Below the pieces are notes generated by a model. The model made no database searches. It worked only from the letters and a program-made list of their open reading frames with translations, and was not told the origin of the DNA. Positions 10,908 to 22,639 of a stretch of DNA of 60,517 bases are shown piece by piece. Source of the stretch: Cyclospora cayetanensis. Its lineage: Eukaryota > Apicomplexa > Conoidasida > Eucoccidiorida > Eimeriidae. Each line of letters opens with the position of its first letter. Within the stretch, counting starts at the first letter, position 1. The stretch covers positions 1 through 60,517 of the forward strand of contig NW_020312162.1 in NCBI RefSeq assembly GCF_002999335.1. Reading direction: 5' to 3'. Both the position numbers and the translations under genes were made by a program.

Positions 10908-11229
10908 CCCCATCGAAGGTGCTCACGCGTCCACAGTGTCGTGCTCTGGAGGCTACTCTAATAGCAAGCGCCAAGAACCCATTTTGGTCCCTTTAACATC
11001 GCTCTCTGCATCTATGGTGAGTGGGCTAAAGTCAGTGCCTCAACAAGCTGAGGCAGAGTCTCTCTGTAGGCGGCTCACCAGGCCAGTAAGGGTGTTCTGA
11101 ACCGTCGTAGTGACTCTGCCGCTGATTTCCTAGTCAGAAAATTTGATTGAATGTTAAGCAGAAAAGCATTTGAAATAAGGGAAACATCAGATAGTAGTTA
11201 TGGACTGGCTGAATAATGGCGAGCTCTCA

Positions 11230-12241
11230 GAAGACTGTTCAGATGCTGGTCGTTTAGCGTACCGTATTAAGCTAATACCCGGGTCAGCCTCTAGCTATGT
11301 TTCGCGATATGGGAGGCCCCGAAACAAGGGAAGAAGATTGGGCTGCTAATCGATAATTTGTTGAGAAAGCGCCAAAGTGCAGGAAGGGACCTGGGCTTTT
11401 GGGCAAAACCCGGTGATGATGAAAAATGACAGGTGGCTGGTGTGTTGGCTTTAAGTCATATAACTATGTCGCTGTGAAGCAAGAGCTTCCGCTCTCTGGA
11501 ATCGGCGAAAGGCTTCACAATTTACTTGTTCTAAAACTCATCTCGACATTTGACTTCACAGATGCTTCCTGAAAAAACCGCTTTCGTCCGAATGGAAGGC
11601 ACAATACGGCGTTCCACACCAGTACACTCGAGTGCACCTGTAGGCATTTCGGACTGGCTAATGCTTTAGCTGAACCAGAGCCGTCAAGTGGATCAGGATT
11701 TGTACAAACCCTTCAGGGAGGGCTGTGTACTTGTTGTAGAGCAGCCACATCACCTACACCGCGCGCCTCAGCTGTTGTACGCACGCAAGTAGTGGTGTAT
11801 AAAGGCGAGAAATGCTCGTTTTCCACAATGCCACTTATGCTTTTAAGATGCCGTGTCTCAGCTGAAGGAAATGACGCAGAGCTGGCAACAATCAGGAAAT
11901 CAAGGAGTAGCCGTTTCCCTTGAGCATTCGCAAGGACATAGCGAAGTACCATGGGCTTGCAATTAACGAACCACTGTTTCTCGACTCATCTACTTAAGGA
12001 AATGGAGTCTAGGACCTAGAACGAAGTGGCTGATGCCGCAGCAACTATACCTATTGCCTGCCTTACAACTCCTCCGGTTGTCGCGCTTCATATTGTCAGC
12101 CACCTAATCCGACCAAGTGATGCGATGACGAATCAATGGGTGCTATTCTCTTCTTACAGGCTACGGGATTTCCAACTAAAACAAATTATTTCTTGTTATT
12201 TTCATTACTTTACCCTAACCGAGCAACGGTATGTAGTGTGA
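11230..12241 (+). pseudogene. Reverse transcriptase / RNase H remnant of copy A
   Basis: A start like AYRIKLIPGSA (gypsy RT begins H.I.L.PG) appears at 11257. After several frame changes there is FGLANALAEP (compare FGLTNAP), then YKGEKCSFS, RVSAEGNDA and DIAKYHGLAI, which match the KCEF, VSAEG and LGL.NYYR landmarks of the RT thumb/connection. The following stretch from 12035 (ACLTTPPVVALH) resembles the LT.APVLA. entry to RNase H. The polymerase YxDD box is not recognisable. Multiple stops prevent function. Confidence 0.6.
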
Positions 12242-12934
12242 AAATGAATTGCTTGTGGTGTGGTTAGGCATGAAAAATACTTGCACTTTTTGTATGGGTG
12301 TCGTTGTACTTTCAGGACAAACTATTAGTCTTTAGTACACCTAACAACCAGTTTTCACGACGCTTGCAATCCTAGAGTTGTTGGCTAGCTTAGGAGTCTC
12401 CTGTACTACGAATTCATAGTTACGCACATAAAAAAGCAAACTAACGGGGTCGCCGACACACTACTGCGACGCCGCAGTGATTCGCTGCTGTTTCCTGCAC
12501 CCCCTATAATCCGTGATGCTCCACAGAGTCGATACGATTTGTGCGTCACGTATTCATTTGAGACCCATGCATCCATGACCATTGCCAAAGTCCAGTATGG
12601 CAATGGATGAAACATTGCCGTTTCGACGCTGACCTGCTGTGATTCAAAGACTGTGGGGGCTTCACCGTTTATACACAACGACTTAGTACTATAGTGCCAT
12701 TTGCACAAAGCACATGATCATGCTCTTTCGGTCCATGGTGGGATTCACGCTAGAATTGGAAACCTTTCGCAGTCTGCCTTGTGGCCCTAGATGCTTCACA
12801 CGGCAAAAGAGTGAGCACTACCATGGCCAGATTGAGAGAAGTTGGAGCCAGGTAATTATCATAGCTCAAGTTGTGTACAAGGGCTTCTGGCTTGGATAAT
12901 GCTTGGATTTCTCTTACTATGAACCGCATTGGTG

Positions 12935-13480
12935 GACTGCCGGAAGTCAAGGGTTAGAATAGTCCCTACAGCAAAAAGGTCCTTTCTTCTCTTGTACTGG
13001 TCCCGTCAGGGCTCAGGGGATTGCGGAGTTCTTTTCATCAAATGAGTGAAAGCTTCACGTATTGTCAGGAGCCTCGAAATAGGGAAGAATCTGAATTTTG
13101 CTCGTACATTCTAGCGTGCCTCTATGACCTGCCTTAACATTGGCCATAACACGACCACTGCAAACCACCCTGAGGCAGATGGTCCCGTAGCGCGCCCAGC
13201 ACGCTTTCTTCAGTATTTTCATCTCTTTGCTCAGTCACATCCAGCTACTGAGTGAGTGGCTTTACAGTGCGACAGCACATTCACGCCTGGCTCTCCCGCA
13301 TCCAGGACCTGCATTGAGGATGCCCTCTTCAATCCTGGCGTGCACCTAGTGGTCCGGGAACGCCAGTCACTCGTTGCATCAGGAGGCCTGAAGAGTACAC
13401 CTCGCCAGACTACACGAATGTATGCGAAAAACGTAAGAAAGGCAAGCAAGGAGCTTTGGTAAGCGGTGGCCGGCTGTGCG
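12935..13480 (+). pseudogene. Integrase remnant of copy A
   Basis: CTGCCGGAAGTCAAGG at 12939 reads LPEVKG, matching the segment after the first catalytic Asp in gypsy integrases (DF..GLP). At about 13150 TTANHPEADGPVARPARF matches the conserved HPQTDGQ.ER.NR segment, degenerate at the Arg/Asn residues. A basic stretch near 13415 (YAKNVRKASKE) fits the post-core region. Stops and shifts separate the pieces. The spacing between the first two landmarks (about 210 bp) matches that in copy B. Confidence 0.65.
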
Positions 13481-13660
13481 GTTCAAGCCGCAACATTTGG
13501 TCCTGGTGGATCGACAGGCTTTCTGAGGTGCAAGCAACGGTGGCTGAGCGAGGAAATTTGCGGCTAGGTGGTTGGGACCATTTGCCGTCGTCTTACAAAT
13601 CACTGCTTTTTCTTACTTTGTCGATTTTCATGTCGCGGTTCTTAACGTAGTCCGCTTTCA

Positions 13661-15375
13661 TTTTGGTTTGGTTCCTCGTTTGTCGCTGGTTCGTGTTTCT
13701 TTCCGTTCATATCACTTTGGTGGCTAATTTAGACTTTCGTCTTTCTCATCCGCGCTGAATTTCACTTCCGCTTGCCTGGGAAGTAGCGATAGGGCTGGAA
13801 CTCTTCCACTGTCATGCACGCATGTGGCCTCCACAGAGCATATGGGCGTGTGCTTGAAATCTGGGTGAAAGCTGTAGTGAACTAATCTACAATTAAACAC
13901 TCTCTACTAGACTAGTGGTAAGGAATGAAAGTTTGACGAATTGGTGTGGTGGTTTGTGTATGTTATATATCGCAGAGTATGGCTAACTCGATACGAGAAA
14001 CGCAATGTTGTGGGAGTATGTGTTAAACGCTTTGGGACTATCTGTGAATGACCCGATTCTTAAAACATTGCAGCTACTCGCACCCTTGCTGTTCCTCTGC
14101 CCTCATGTAGGGAACTTTGAGGAGCCAGGAGAGGCTGGATAAAAATTCGACCACACTCAGTAACATTTTATAAAATCTGTATTGAATCTACAGTTAAGTG
14201 CTTCCTACGGAGATCTTCGATGCGGCGTTCACCATTTATTCCAAAGGTCCTCAACATGAGTGAAAAGAGGGGCCAGCATGGGCTTGAGGGAAGGGCTCGA
14301 CCCTCTGAGCGCTCCGAGCATCCACACACGCTGCCCCAGATGTCGGATTCGCGTGCAGGCCTGCACTCCAGGGTAGCGAGCGAGCGCATCCTCAGGTCTT
14401 CGTAGGAGGAGGCGTAACTCCAGACTCAGTACAAACTTGATTTAAAGTAACTGAGGGTTTCTCGGAGGCAGTTCACACATTCCCTTCCGTACGCTCTTAT
14501 GATTTTGAGCACGAGGAGAGAGAAACAGGTACTGTGCTTGTAGCTGCACCCTGTATGCAATGCGACCTTCCACACGCTGTTCGCCATTGCTACTAGAGCA
14601 CAAAGCAACAAGCACTCTATCAAGCAAGCCGTGTTCTGCAATAAATCGGATAGACCAACCAATGAATTAATTCTATGGCAATTCTTGGTGAATATAACTC
14701 ATGTTGTAGAAAGTTGTTAAATGCAGCATAGCCCGCTACAAGGGGTCAGGTATTCTAAATACGCAGCAGCTAAACTTTCAAAGAGTTAAACAAAAGACAG
14801 TCAACACGCAAACATATCATAATTGAATATCACCAATGAATTAGACACAGCCAACATATTGCTTGTGGCCCTTAAGAGGGTGCCATATACGTGCTCCACA
14901 AGTCGTCCTAACCAAGTGCCCAGGACCCTGTAGTCTTCGGCAAAAGAGAAGCGAAACCTTTCCTGGGACCTGCATGCAACTCTTTCGTTTTATCAGTTTG
15001 GCTGGTTTGTGTATTTTACCCGGAATCCCTCATGAAGGTCCAACCAAGTGTGCTTTTCACACACAACTCATGCTGCGGGCATGGAAGCACTAAAACCCGT
15101 AGTTATAAGCTCGCAGAGGTAGACCTCTATTGACCTCTTGCCATAAAGTGCTAAGGCGACCTTCAGAAGTTCGGTGTTAGGGCCAAGACTATGCAGATGA
15201 ATGCTTGGGGTGCCTGGGGGCCTGGGCTTGCATGCGTTGCTTCAGCGAAGAGCCATGCCAAAGCCTTAGCCAAAAGTAGAACGTATTACAGAAATCACTA
15301 GGGTTTGGGGTTTAGTGCCAGGCAATAAGGCTTAGACCCAGGCTTCATGGCTAAGGTTTAGGGATTAGCGGTTAA
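13661..15375. other. Repeat-poor intergenic region with telomere-like heptamers at its right end
   Basis: No supported coding sequence from 13.66 to 15.38 kb. The right end (about 15300-15365) contains degenerate TTTAGGG-type words (CTAGGGTTTGGGGTTTAG, then GGTTTAGGGATTAG) immediately before the ULP1-like gene. Any 3' LTR of copy A should lie in the left part, but none was recognised. Confidence 0.5.
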
Positions 15376-18300
15376 ATGGAGGAGAAGTGGATGTCCGGGT
15401 GTACAGACACCCGAACCTTCAGCCGACACCCCAGCACCAATTGCCAATTGCGGCTACAACAACAGCAGCAGTACCGGCAGGATCCTAGCCAACAGCAACT
15501 GTATCCCCCACAGAAGCTCGTTGTAGATTTGGAAACGCAGCAACAGTGTGGGAAGCGAAGTTACCCAGAAGTGCTTTTGGATTCGCCGAAGAAGAGACCT
15601 GCGGCCGCAGCTAGGGCTCACACCACATCGCATGCGTTTGCGGCAACAAAAGAAGGGGAAGCAGAGGCAACGACCCCCGTAGGGGGGGCTGTCACGCCGG
15701 TAGCAGCTGGGGAAACCCATCTTGTGTGTGGCAAAGAAATCCTCGCAAGTGAAGGCACCCTTGATGTTACTGCCCCAGCCGGCGCTACCTCTGCCGAAGC
15801 TGACGCTCCATGTGTCGTTGCAACGGGCCATCAGGTAGCAGCAGCAACAGCTGCTGCCGTCGCAGGGGCAGCGGCAGCAGGAGTTTTACAGGCACCTACA
15901 TTGGAAGCTGAAGCTGCAAATCGTGCAGCTTTACATGGGCTTGCGACGGGGGAGATTCCAGAGTCAGTCATTGCAGCAGCGCCGCCTGCAGTTGACGCTT
16001 TCGTCGCTACTGCTTCTGTAATGGGGGACAACTGCCTTGGGCTGTATCTACGAGCAGAAGCACCAGCTGGGGCAGATATAGCGGGACGCTTCGATTCAGC
16101 AGCAGATGCATCAGTTGTGGGGCGTGCAGCAGATGCGTCATATGTAGCGGGAGGAGTGTCCGGAGGTTCAGATGCAGCAGCGCTTGCAGATTCAGGAACT
16201 CATGGAGTTGCTCTACGTGCCGCAGCAACAGCAACAGCAAACTCAGCAGAAGCTCATGGAGTGAAAGATGAAGCGGATGAGGTGGAGTGTGGAGAGGTCA
16301 CGATTGCAGCAGCGGACGCAGCCGGTGCAGCGGCAAGAACTCTGAGAGCAGTGGACGCCGATGCTGCCTGCTTGCACGCGAAGGAGGCTGCGCTTCCTGG
16401 ATCAGCACCGGATGTGGCAGCGGAAGAGAATAAAACTCCCGTGGAAGTAATTGAGCTTGGAAGCAGTGATGTAAGGACAGCAGTCTAAGCACTGCTGACT
16501 GCTGGCTCCTACATGCGGCACGCTGGAATTGTGGCGTGATCTCAAGTTATCAAGAGGGGCTTGCCCGTTGGTGTGTGCGCTCAGGATGAATGGGTGGATC
16601 TTTGGCAGCGCCCTCGGCGAAGAGCAGCAGCAGCGGCTGCTGCGGCTCTCACGGCTCTTGCTGAAGCAGAAGAAGACGGCCTCAGTGGAGCATCGCCGGG
16701 AGCTGCATCGTCTGATGCTGCCCCGTATCACCCCCATGTGTCTCTCACGAAGCAGCGAGATCTTCTTGGAGGCACAGCACCCAGAAGGATCGCCATCTGC
16801 ACCGAGCGCAGCATTGTTGATGCTCATGGAACGCAGCGTCTGCCTGTAAACCTCTCCCGATTGCCTTTATTCATGAGCGAACGTGAGCCCTCAGAGTCTT
16901 AAACTTGGCACGAACAGAAACGCCTGTATCTGAAGCCTCCCCTGCGTCCATCCTGAATTGTGTGTGTGAGCCTGGCGTTGGATGGTCTTTCTAAGGCGAC
17001 AGAAGCGAAGCTGCCGCCTTCATAACGGACTCCCTTCAGCAGCACTCCCTTGCTACGCCGCTGCTCTCCTCGTAGGCTGTACAAGCACACAAACCCCCAC
17101 AACGTGCCGTGTATTCTATTCATACACCGTGACAGCGGGGGGTGGGGGGGAGAACGAGCCTGCATCCTGAGGAAGGAAGGAGGAGTCCTTTCTCATTCGC
17201 AAGAGTTGGTGGGGCCCAGGGTGCTGCTGAGGCTGAGGGATATTTAAGCGTCGAGACGTAGGGGTGGCTTTTTTTGCGGTTTTGCAGGGAATCTATGGCG
17301 CTGCTGCGTGTAAACCGGCAGCTGAATGACGAGGTCATCAACTTCTTTTTCTCGCTTTTGCAGGTGCGCCTTTCCCCTACACACACAGCATGGGGGCCTA
17401 TTTCTTTTTCGTCTGTGCAAACTTGTTTTAAACTAGGTTTTCTTGGCCGCTTGTCAGGGGCCTCCCTCTGCAGATCGAGCGTTTAGCGTGTGGGTTGCTG
17501 TGTGCACTGTAGAGGCGCAATGACGAAGCCTTGGCGAGAGGTGACGCGTAAGTACAGTGGGCAAAGCGCTCTGGGGACCCCTACCGTCACGCCTCCCCAG
17601 ATGGCGGTCGTGTCTCTATCCAATGCCTGTGACCGCACACACTATTTAAAGTCTGCGCGCTCTTTGTTGAGCATGCGTACAGAGTTCCTAAATGTCACTT
17701 TTTCAATTCTTTTTTCGATGAACGCCTCAAAGTTGCGTCTTATGAAGGCGTAAGGGTGAGGGAGCTAGATCCTAGACGCGTGGCCCTACTTACGGTACTC
17801 TCTACAGCAAACTCTGACGGCACGCCCCCTATCTACCTATTAGTGCCATCATGCAAAGCGTTGGACGCTGGCGATAGAGCTGTTAGCGTAATTTGCTCCG
17901 GATATTTCTGCCCGCAACGGATACACGAGGGGGGCTGAGGTGTGTGTGCTTATAGAGGTGGACGAAGCGTGTGGACTTGTTTGCGCACGACTTGCTGCTG
18001 CTGCCTGTACACCACAAAGAGCAGCAGCACTGGGCTCTTGGTGTAGTTGACTTCCGGTAAGCCCTCTCGCAGGCCAGCCCTCCTGACGCAGCACCCCGAA
18101 TTCTGACGCACTTTCCCTCTTCACGAGCACATAGCTTGGGGTGTCTGGAATCTTGCAGTCGGGCTGCCCCCCGTTCTTCTAGTCCTAGCTGTGCATCGTA
18201 ATACTGCATGCTAATACTAGCTTTCTCTGCAAGGCACAGCCCTCCCGAGCGCCGAAAAACGCCAGTTGCCGAAGGATTCTGGGTAAAATCGTGCCCTAGA

Positions 18301-19465
18301 TTTGAAAAATGCAAGGGTTAGAACGTGTGGCTTTTTGCGCATTTTAGGCCTGGATGTCGCCGCCTCCGGATTTACGACTCGGGTTTTGCGGGGGCTCTCT
18401 GGCGAGACTGGTTCGAGCGCATGGGGGCGTATCTTGAGGAAGAGCACAAGCACAAGAGAGGCAGGTGGTATTTTCCTGACGGTGATTGTGTGGTCGGCCA
18501 CGGTAAAGTTGGCCGTTGCTATGTCTGCTACTGGAAGGTTGCGTAGAGGAGCTGCTCTCGCGCTCGCCTTCTGCTATCCTTGTTGCCACTTCTGCAGCCG
18601 GATATGGCTGCAGCAGCTGCTGCTAGATATTGGCTCAAGACACAGCTTTTTGCGCCATCGCTTCGGGTTCTTGCTGCTGCATGTGTTTGTGCGGGTGTCA
18701 GGAGGACCTCTTACTGAAGCCTTTCGCGTCAACAGACGCAGACATGCGGAGGTATGTGTGAAGGCTGCGTTCATTCAGGCGCTGGGAACGGCAAGCCTAG
18801 TGTATATCCCTCAAGGGTGTCTGGTGTTTCTGTGTGTGCCGCCCTCTAGAGGCCTGAAACTCTGTATGTGTGCGGCAAACGATGCTTTTTCAAACCCTCA
18901 CACCTACACCCAAATCAAAGCGCATGCGCGAGGGCTGCGTTCGCGCAGCGGGACTCACCCCAACAACAGACCCTCGATGATTGCGGAGTCTTTGTTTGCT
19001 TGATGGCTGAGGCACTAAGCGACCAGCGAGAATTCGATTTCCCCGCAACCAAGACCAAAGAGTGTAGACTTATGCTTGTAAGCCCCATGAGGTCTACGGC
19101 AAGCCCACCAGTGTGCTCTTTAAACAAAAGGATCCCACTAGCAGTGAATTCCCCTAGGCACCTTTCTGCGTTGTTGCTGCCAGCGTCGCCTGCTGAACCC
19201 TAAGCAGCGGCTGAAGCCAGATAGATGTAGGAGCGAAGCTAAGGTGTTTCCTGCACCTCAGGTTCAAAATTTTGCATGCTGGGGCGCAACTTAAAAGCAT
19301 TCTTGCGCGCTTGATCCCCGGGAATCTCGCATTTCCAGCCCCTAAAAATGAAGCGTTCCTCAAAGCCGCGATCGTTTGTTGTTGCCGTCCCTCTCTCTGC
19401 AGGCGTTTTTCGTGTTGAAGGAGTTACAACGCTTGCGGCACCAGGGAGCACAACCTGGTCCATAA
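15376..19465 (+). CDS. ULP1: ULP1/SENP-family SUMO-specific cysteine protease
   Basis: This C48 peptidase should process SUMO precursors and remove SUMO from targets. Exon 1 (15376-16470, ATG) encodes a long Ala-rich acidic N-terminus with Gln runs; exon 2 (16585-16845) joins in phase 0. A likely micro-exon 17220-17257 leads in phase to 17288-17363 ([16 protein letters not shown], the [10 protein letters not shown] motif), then a 35-nt exon 17513-17547 ([11 protein letters not shown]), 17683-17755 ([12 protein letters not shown]), 17956-18056 ([18 protein letters not shown], catalytic His-Trp at 18028-18033, GVVDFR), 18348-18464 (RRLRIYDSG, catalytic Asp at 18376) and 18949-19077 ([15 protein letters not shown], oxyanion Gln and catalytic Cys at 18982). 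A last exon 19403-19465 ends in TAA. Every join through 18464 and the last one are phase-consistent. Exon phases between 18464 and 18949 do not match, so one short exon there is missing. His, Asp, Gln and Cys are all present, so an active enzyme is expected. The numbering of this paralogue is not determinable. Confidence 0.88.
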
Positions 19466-19469
19466 AGCC

Positions 19470-20830
19470 CAACAATCAAGGGCATGGAAAGGGTCATCTT
19501 TCCAAGCCTTCTGGATGCATCTGAAAGCCGTCAGAAGTCACCGTAGGCAAAGCTGCTCGTCGTGCAGTAGCGTCGCCGGACACGTAAAACCCTACACCAC
19601 GTGCAGAAAGCGCAACAGGCCTACGAAGAGCAGTATAGATGCTTTACTTGCTGCGTGGGCAGTTTGTCATTAAGGCCTTTAAGTAACAGGTGAAAAGCAG
19701 CTCAGCAGTGAATCCTTCTGTGCTCTCATGAACAAGATGCTGCGGGGGTCTGGAGCAGCGCGGGGCCTAGAGGGGTGGGTGACGCGGGTTGCTACAACCA
19801 TAACCACGTACAGTTTTGGCGCTGGTCGCACTGCAGCAGAACACAGAGCACGCCGCAGAGAGCGTGCATAAGCGAAAGCGTGTGAGATTTGAAGAATAGG
19901 CATGTGCAGTGGCAAACTCGCTCAAAAATTACGGGTATCTGAAGAACGGCTTAGGGCCTCCGATGGCCTGCATGCTGCAAGGATGCATAGAGGCCCGGTG
20001 TACATGTGTTTGCATGTCTGCTGCGCGCGTGTCTTTGGTCAACCACCAGACTACACCCCTTGCCTCACGCCTACCTTTGGCCTCTGGCGGCAAAGTCGGT
20101 TCATGTCGCTTGTCTGGTTGGTGGAAGGCTGCAAGAGGCCTGTTTGCACGGCAAGGAAACGCACACCCTGGGCCCTCACCACTCGCTGCTGCACGGAAGG
20201 CTCCCCATCCGAAAGTATAGATAAAGCTTAGGATGCTCACCGTTTTCTGTTGCCCTCCTCAAAGCCTCCCGGTCCTGCTGGCACCCCGAGCGGCTCTGCG
20301 ACACAGACCCCCAAACCGCAATACCCTCCCCAAAGCGGGTTGTTTCGTAGACAACGGGAAGAAAGAATAGCCATTGGGTGTAGAAAGGGTCCCGCGGAGA
20401 GCGAGCACATATTTAAAAAAAAAAAACACACACACACAAACAAGCATACTATAACACAAACACACACACAAACAAACACAAACACACAAACACAATCACA
20501 CAAACACATACATACATACACATACACACAAACACAAACAGGCGGGTATCACTGGGTGAGCATGGGTCGTTCGGTAGAAAGACGTACCCCCGCCACGGCT
20601 TTTGCCGACCTTAGGATGCGTTGGAGGTGCGCCTTCACCCCTCCAGCCTGCGAAAACCCCAGACCGTAACCTATACGGCCTGAATGCATCCATCGATAAT
20701 TTGCCGTGGAACCGTTAAACCCGCTTGGCAAGAAAAGGTCTCGGGTGGTGCGAAGGGTCATCAGTCAATAGGCTGCTTCTAGAGTGTCCACGCAAGACAG
20801 CCAGCCATACCTGTGATCCTGGGATCGTAC
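19470..20830. other. Intergenic region between ULP1 and the DUF2431 gene
   Basis: Apart from the A-rich (CA)n tract noted separately, I see no gene. Open frames at 19.9-20.2 kb lack homology, and several start at non-ATG codons. Confidence 0.4.
20412..20541. repeat. A-rich (CA)n/(CAAA)n microsatellite
   Basis: A poly-A run (about 20412-20426) is followed by about 110 bp of CACA, ACAAAC and CATA units. All long frames across it (Val/Cys-rich on minus, His/Thr-rich on plus) are artefacts of the repeat. Confidence 0.92.
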
Positions 20831-20970
20831 TTGAGCGTGAGTTTCAGACAGTTTACGACTTGGCCTGCTTTGTTCGGGAGATTGAAGAGGAACAAGTCGT
20901 TTACGTGCGGCAAAATCCTCAAGTCGAACTGGAACAGGCTCTGGGGAATCCGCAAGAAATTCACGGGCTC
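20831..20970 (-). CDS. Candidate downstream exon of the DUF2431 gene
   Basis: A minus-strand stretch begins after a good acceptor (TTGTTTTTCAG before 20970) and reads a non-repetitive, protein-like sequence (EPVNFLRIPQSLFQFDLRIL, then HVNDLFLFNLPNKAGQ). It can end at a GTACGA donor at 20830. The composition is unlike the surrounding low-complexity DNA, and the strand matches the methyltransferase-like exons upstream. No family was recognised and the join to the exon near 21.5 kb is unresolved, so it may belong to that gene or to a separate one. Confidence 0.4.
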
Positions 20971-21459
20971 CTGAAAAACAAGCACCCCACAGACCCTTAG
21001 CAGAAAGAAGTAGGTGTGTTTCATGTGCCTAGAATTCTAGGATGAACAACTGGGCAATCAATACTTTCAAGGAAGGCCTAAACACACTCTAAAATGCCTC
21101 AGCCTCCCCCCTTCACCCCCCGCCCTCCCTCCTCTAAAGGAGATGGTGTCTCGATTGCTTGCGGCAGCGGCAAGGCCTCCTCTACAAGCACCGGGAATGC
21201 ATGAGGGTTGAGGGTCAGGGTTCCAGGTGTTGCATGCACACGCGCCACGCTCGCCATTTCATGGCTAAGCGGCACTTTTAGGTTTGGAGGCTGGTGTTAC
21301 TGACCCGCTGGGGTGCCTGCGTCCTCTCGAGACTGAGGGTGTGAAACTGGAGGGTCTGTAGCAACAAGGACAACTTTTCTTCTTCCTGCGGCGTATCACA
21401 CGTCCTCAGCCCTCAACCGTGACAAGGCTTTTGTTGCCGCAAAGGCGTAGCATCCACGC

Positions 21460-22615
21460 GCGCAAGCGTCCACCCTCGATACTCAACAACCGATGCTGCA
21501 CGTGTGAGAGCCGTACAATGTGTTCGTGAGGATGGATCATGGGCTGCCAGTTGCCATACAACGCCAAGTCCAGTGGCGTCTGCAAACAAACCGTAGACCG
21601 TAGACACACGCGCGCGTGATCTCCGGTACGGGAAATGAATCTTCCTTGCTGAGCGGCTCTTAGAAACTTGTCGAAAGACTCCGATATTCTCAGGGCATGC
21701 AGTTTAGGGCCTGAAGCATGGTTTGAGGATGTTTGTTACATCTTGCTGCGGAGCTCTCGTGATTTGGCAGAAGGTGGCGAGCGAGCCAAAGTCGATGCCA
21801 GGGAAGGGCAGCGCGAGGCCTAAGCCTTCAGCGACAGTGGGGGAAGCCCACAAAACGCGAAGTCGCCCTTGGTTGTAGCAAATGGCTTTTGCCGCTTTCG
21901 CACACGAGAACAGATAGTGGTGGAGTCTCAGCTGAAACAACGGAGACGAGAATGGTATGAAGTCCGGGCACCTGCAACATCCCCAAATCGTGAAATGCCA
22001 GTCTTCTAACCGCCACAGCGCATTAGCTCTGCCACGAAATGCTGTCACCTAGAGCCTTGCAGTGCGCGCGTAGCGCTGCCCGTTTGCGCCTTCTGACTGT
22101 GGACCGGAGAGCTTTCTGTCTGAGGTTTCAAGGGTTGGCACAGAGCGTGGCAAGCATAGAATACCGATTGGGAGTTATGGCGTACCCCTGAAATGCGAGG
22201 CCTGGAAGCACCGCAATAAACTCCTGCACTTTCGAAGGGAACAAGTCGCTCTTCAGCTGGAGAGATGAAACGCCAAACAAGACGGTGACGCCCTCAGCCC
22301 CCAGCGTTGAGGCTCGTTGAAGGACCTCCTCCTGAGGATAATTATGCATACATCACAAACGCTGGCAGGCGGATAATGCTGCTAACCTCCAAAGCGCAGC
22401 AGCGGCACGAGACAAGCCTGCAAAGGCTTTGTCCCGGCAGGAAGACTCCCATAGTGTCAGCGAGGGCACATACGGTAGGGGTCAAGGCTTGCCTTTGCAT
22501 TCTCCGCAGTCAGCGTCACTGTCACGGTGAGCTTAGAATTCAAACCCTCCGACCGCAACTGCTGCAGCAGGCAGCCCGCGAACGTGAGATTCTCATCGCC
22601 GAGAAGCAAGACGGA
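21460..22615 (-). CDS. BMT5-like (DUF2431) Rossmann-fold methyltransferase domain protein, partial model
   Basis: DUF2431 proteins include yeast Bmt5, a 25S rRNA uridine-N3 methyltransferase. Exon a (22615-22493) follows a TTTTGCCCCTCAG acceptor and reads SVLLLGDENLTFAGCLLQQL, then TVTVTLTAE, matching the VGDGNFSFS...L SAM-binding start. Exon b (22331-22186) reads EEVLQRASTLGAEGVTVLFG and LKSDLF, matching the family's EEL...LGV.VL.GVDAT. Exon c (21971-21740) joins b in phase 2 and reads LFQLRLHHYLFSCAKAA with RLRVLWASP, like the N..L...F.SA...L...G.V.V segment. Exon d starts at 21579 (TPLDLALYGNWQPMIHPHEH) in phase 0. The a-b join needs a GC-AG intron (AAG|GCAAGC). The first exon with an ATG was not found, and the 3' end is uncertain. 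The Asp-Gly-Asn of the motif is Asp-Glu-Asn here. Function in rRNA methylation is inferred from the family only. Confidence 0.6.
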
Positions 22616-22639
22616 CTGAGGGGCAAAACAACACGTCTC

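Larger units (their letters stand above)
9776..13660 (+). mobile_element. Degenerate Ty3/gypsy-type LTR retrotransposon, copy A
   Basis: Fragments of gag, protease, reverse transcriptase, RNase H and integrase occur in the canonical Ty3/gypsy order over 3.9 kb, all on plus, each broken by stops and frame changes. The integrase end shares near-identical DNA with copy B near 35.2-35.9 kb (for example CTGCCGGAAGTCAAGG, and the stretch around CTTTTTCTTACT). Chromovirus-like gypsy remnants are known from Eimeria genomes. LTRs were not recognised. The element is inactive; it is annotated as a relic only. Confidence 0.75.

Noticed and set aside
18302..19003. 233-codon plus-strand frame in the ULP1 region
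   Set aside because: It crosses exon 8 and its introns in the wrong frame; the correct frame carries RRLRIYDSG.
20237..20669. Val/Cys-rich and His/Thr-rich frames
   Set aside because: Products of the (CA)n tract; periodic composition with no start context.
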